Origin: Alphaproteobacteria bacterium | GTDB lineage: Bacteria; Pseudomonadota; Alphaproteobacteria; ATCC43930; CGMCC-115725 | DNA length: 7,872 nucleotides | NCBI GenBank assembly: GCA_005884825.1 | Contig: VAZT01000252.1 | Span: 1 to 7,872, forward strand | Direction of reading: 5' to 3' | Shown here: positions 6,525-7,872 of the stretch, piece after piece | Layout: the number at the start of each line of letters is the position of its first letter | Position numbering within the stretch: the stretch's first letter is position 1 | Program-made: the position numbers and the translations under genes | The notes under the pieces: model-generated | The model's database searches: none | What the model was told of the DNA's origin: nothing | Seen by the model: the letters and a program-made list of their open reading frames with translations, nothing else

Positions 6525-7175
6525 ATGTCGTCTTCAGGCAGACTACCGATCGTAATCTTTGGCTGCGGCGGCCACGGCCGTGTGGTCGCCGACACTCTCA
6601 AGGTGGCGCGCGCTCCATTGGCGGGATTTCTGGACGATCGGCCGCCTGCTTCGGTTATCGGCGAAGTCCCGCTTCTGGGTGACCGTGGCTGCCTCGAGGA
6701 GCCCGAATTTCTGAAAAGCTATGAGATCCTGATTGCGATCGGCGAAACGAGGCTGCGTCGGCAACTCGCTCTGCTGGTTCTCGACCACGGCGGCCGGCTC
6801 GCCAGGGCGATCCACCCGAGTGCAGTCATCGCTTCTGACGTATTCATTGGAGAAGGCACTGTGATAATGGCCGGCGTCGTGATCAATACCGGCAGCCGGA
6901 TAGGCCGTTTTGTCATTGTCAATACTGGCGCAACCGTCGACCACGACAACGCGATCGAAGATGGCGTGCACATTTCTCCGGGCTGTCACTTGGCGGGCAA
7001 TGTGGTCTGCCGAGCAGACGCATTCATCGGCACCGGCGCGAGCATCATACCGCGCACCGAGATCGGCATGCGCGCCGTCATCGGGGCGGGTGCAGCGGTA
7101 ATTTCGGACGTGCCGTCCGATGTTCTAGCCGTCGGATGCCCTGCGGTCGTAAAGAAGCTTTTGGGCGCCAGCTGA
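6525..7175 (+). CDS. NeuD/PglD-like sugar O-/N-acyltransferase with left-handed beta-helix
   Basis: It probably acylates an amino (or hydroxyl) group of a nucleotide sugar with an acyl-CoA donor. The 216-residue length matches NeuD and PglD. The N-terminal half is a small Rossmann-like domain with FGCGGHGRV (12-20), the family hallmark, and FLDD (35-38). From about residue 97 the protein is made of hexapeptide repeats (IHPSAV, IGEGTV, IGRFVI, IEDGVH and so on), which fold as a trimeric left-handed beta-helix. VDHD (138-141) holds H140, which lines up with the catalytic His of PglD, and H149 lies where PglD has a second active-site His. The ATG at 6525 is forced: a TAG (6519-6521) stands in frame two codons upstream and no other start precedes the GGHG motif. 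There is no Shine-Dalgarno. The gene is divergent from the aminotransferase, whose amino product is its likely substrate. Family sure; acyl group and sugar unknown. Confidence 0.9.
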   Translation: MSSSGRLPIVIFGCGGHGRVVADTLKVARAPLAGFLDDRPPASVIGEVPLLGDRGCLEEPEFLKSYEILIAIGETRLRRQLALLVLDHGGRLARAIHPSAVIASDVFIGEGTVIMAGVVINTGSRIGRFVIVNTGATVDHDNAIEDGVHISPGCHLAGNVVCRADAFIGTGASIIPRTEIGMRAVIGAGAAVISDVPSDVLAVGCPAVVKKLLGAS

Positions 7176-7199
7176 ATGCGTTGCGATCAGTTTCCTCGG

Positions 7200-7499
7200 T
7201 CACCCGGCGACGTAACGCCGCTCGCCAGTAGCGGGTTGGTAGAAGACCGTGACCAACTTGCCGCTCTCGGGGTCGACAAAGCGCTCGTTTGTCGCGACCC
7301 AGCCCGCGCCTGGTGGACGGCCCGTCACCGGCTTGTACCGCCAGCGTTCTACCACGAGTGCGAACAGCAAAACGAGACCCGGAACAGCAAATCGCAGGGT
7401 TGCCCCGAGAGTGCAGCCGGCGATTGCCGACCACCCCGTTGCAGCGAACAGGATGCCGCAAACGGCGAATAACGCGGCCCGCAGCACCGACCGGCTCAC
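7200..7499 (-). CDS. Small membrane protein of unknown function, coupled to the YbjQ-family gene
   Basis: Starting at the GTG at 7499 it has 99 residues. The first about 50 are hydrophobic (VLRAALFAVCGILFAATG at 5-22 and a second stretch near 36-50), giving two likely membrane helices. The soluble C-terminal half has the ordered motifs YKPVTGRPPGAGW (54-66), ERF.DP.SGK and QPATGERRYV. These look like a conserved domain with a G-x-W and a TGERxYV tail. I do not recognise a named family. The frame is open upstream to 7844, but that part is a shadow of the YbjQ gene. The GTG overlaps the YbjQ TGA as GTGA, a four-base overlap that strongly supports this start and translational coupling. The gene ends 24 bases from the convergent acyltransferase gene, with no terminator visible between them. 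Confidence 0.75.
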   Translation of the reverse strand: MSRSVLRAALFAVCGILFAATGWSAIAGCTLGATLRFAVPGLVLLFALVVERWRYKPVTGRPPGAGWVATNERFVDPESGKLVTVFYQPATGERRYVAG

Positions 7500-7822
7500 G
7501 CCGGTTCGCGCTCGATGACGGCTGCCGTGCCGTAGGCGACGATCTCGCTCATCGTCTGGCCGATTTCGGCTGAATCGAACCGCATCATCAGCACCGCGTT
7601 GGCGCCCATCGCGGTGGCGTTTCGGACCAGCCGGTCGACCGCATGGCGCCGCGCCTCTTCGAGCAGCTGGGTGTATTCGTCGATCTCGCCGCCGACGATC
7701 GAGCGCAGTCCGGCCATGATGTTGCCGCCGAGCCCGCGGCTGCGCACCACGACCCCAAAGCATTGACCCTTGACGTCGGCCACTCGGTGGCCGGCGACAT
7801 TCTCCGTCGTAACTACGAGCAT
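7496..7822 (-). CDS. YbjQ-family protein (UPF0145, heavy-metal-binding-domain superfamily)
   Basis: The 108-residue protein shows the YbjQ pattern: an N-terminal TTENVAGHRV, a glycine-rich RGLGGNIMAGLRSIVGG segment in the middle (about 29-45), a helix beginning EYTQLLEEAR (49-58), ATAMGANAVLMMRFD (about 70-84) and a final strand IVAYGTAAVI. This order (an IVGG near residue 43, then ALGADAV-like) is the UPF0145 signature. Members form pentamers and have no settled role despite the metal-binding label. ATG 7822 was chosen over TTG 7834 because the Shine-Dalgarno GGAGAGG lies between them, three bases before the ATG. The next gene starts inside its stop codon (GTGA), so the two are probably made together. 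It seems unrelated to the glycan genes. Confidence 0.9.
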   Translation of the reverse strand: MLVVTTENVAGHRVADVKGQCFGVVVRSRGLGGNIMAGLRSIVGGEIDEYTQLLEEARRHAVDRLVRNATAMGANAVLMMRFDSAEIGQTMSEIVAYGTAAVIEREPA

Positions 7823-7825
7823 CGT

Positions 7826-7832
7826 CCTCTCC
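7826..7832 (-). promoter_or_regulatory. Shine-Dalgarno site of the YbjQ-family gene
   Basis: GGAGAGG on the minus strand ends three bases before the ATG at 7822; its GGAG part is six bases away. It lies inside the longer frame that begins with TTG at 7834, which argues that the ATG is the real start. Confidence 0.6.
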
Positions 7833-7847
7833 AACTCCGTTCAACCC

Positions 7848-7872
7848 TTTGGAGCTTAGTCGAAATTTGGAG
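7848..7872. repeat. Direct repeat TTTGGAG at the right edge
   Basis: TTTGGAG occurs at 7848-7854 and 7866-7872, with starts 18 bases apart, 26-50 bases upstream of the YbjQ start on its 5' side. It could be part of a regulator site or be chance. The window ends here, so its extent cannot be judged. Confidence 0.25.

Noticed and set aside
7176..7199. Terminator between the convergent acyltransferase and small membrane protein genes
   Set aside because: The 24 bases contain no inverted repeat or T-tract; any terminator would have to lie inside one of the genes.
1..7872. CRISPR array, insertion sequence, tRNA or attachment site
   Set aside because: No spaced repeat array, transposase-like frame, terminal inverted repeats or cloverleaf pattern was seen by eye anywhere in the window.

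Overview
The window is GC-rich with high coding density. Gene starts often use GTG, and the protein families (GtrB/ArnC-like and GT39-like glycosyltransferases, DegT aminotransferase, NeuD/PglD-like acyltransferase, YbjQ) suggest a proteobacterium, most likely an alphaproteobacterium of the Hyphomicrobiales type. That placement is an inference from general character, not from a marker gene.

Layout. (1) Bases 1-389, minus strand: the N-terminal 129 codons of a class I SAM methyltransferase that runs off the left edge. (2) Bases 390-772: 383 bases with no convincing gene, holding a weak promoter candidate, one imperfect hairpin and a T-tract. (3) Bases 773-6434, minus strand: a five-gene run read from right to left: DegT/DnrJ-type sugar aminotransferase (6434-5256), extended SDR epimerase/dehydratase (5213-4200), GtrB/ArnC-like membrane glycosyltransferase (4254-3208), SAM methyltransferase (3227-2442) and a multi-pass GT39/ArnT-like glycosyltransferase (2422-773). 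The last three genes start with GTG, overlap or nearly touch the gene before, and lack good Shine-Dalgarno sites, so they look translationally coupled. (4) Bases 6435-6524: a 90-base divergent control region with a good minus-strand promoter candidate and a phased TTGACCG repeat. (5) Bases 6525-7175, plus strand: a NeuD/PglD-like sugar acyltransferase. (6) Bases 7822-7200, minus strand: a YbjQ-family protein and a coupled small membrane protein, convergent with the acyltransferase and probably unrelated to the glycan genes.

How the genes may work together. The aminotransferase, SDR and acyltransferase are the enzymes needed to make an N-acylated amino-deoxy nucleotide sugar. The GT2 protein would load a sugar onto undecaprenyl phosphate, and the GT39-like protein would transfer it from the lipid carrier to an acceptor on the periplasmic side. 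This is the same order of logic as the arn (L-Ara4N) lipid A modification pathway: aminotransferase, SDR, ArnC-type GT2, ArnT-type GT39. Here a separate left-handed beta-helix acyltransferase would replace the ArnA formyltransferase domain, and a methyltransferase is inserted between the two glycosyltransferases. No ArnD-like deformylase and no 4,6-dehydratase are visible, so the sugar identity and the acceptor remain unknown.

A small but clear oddity is a 10-base-period tandem duplication near the 3' end of the aminotransferase gene. Removing one copy would restore an earlier in-frame TAA, so the current C-terminal tail looks recently acquired.
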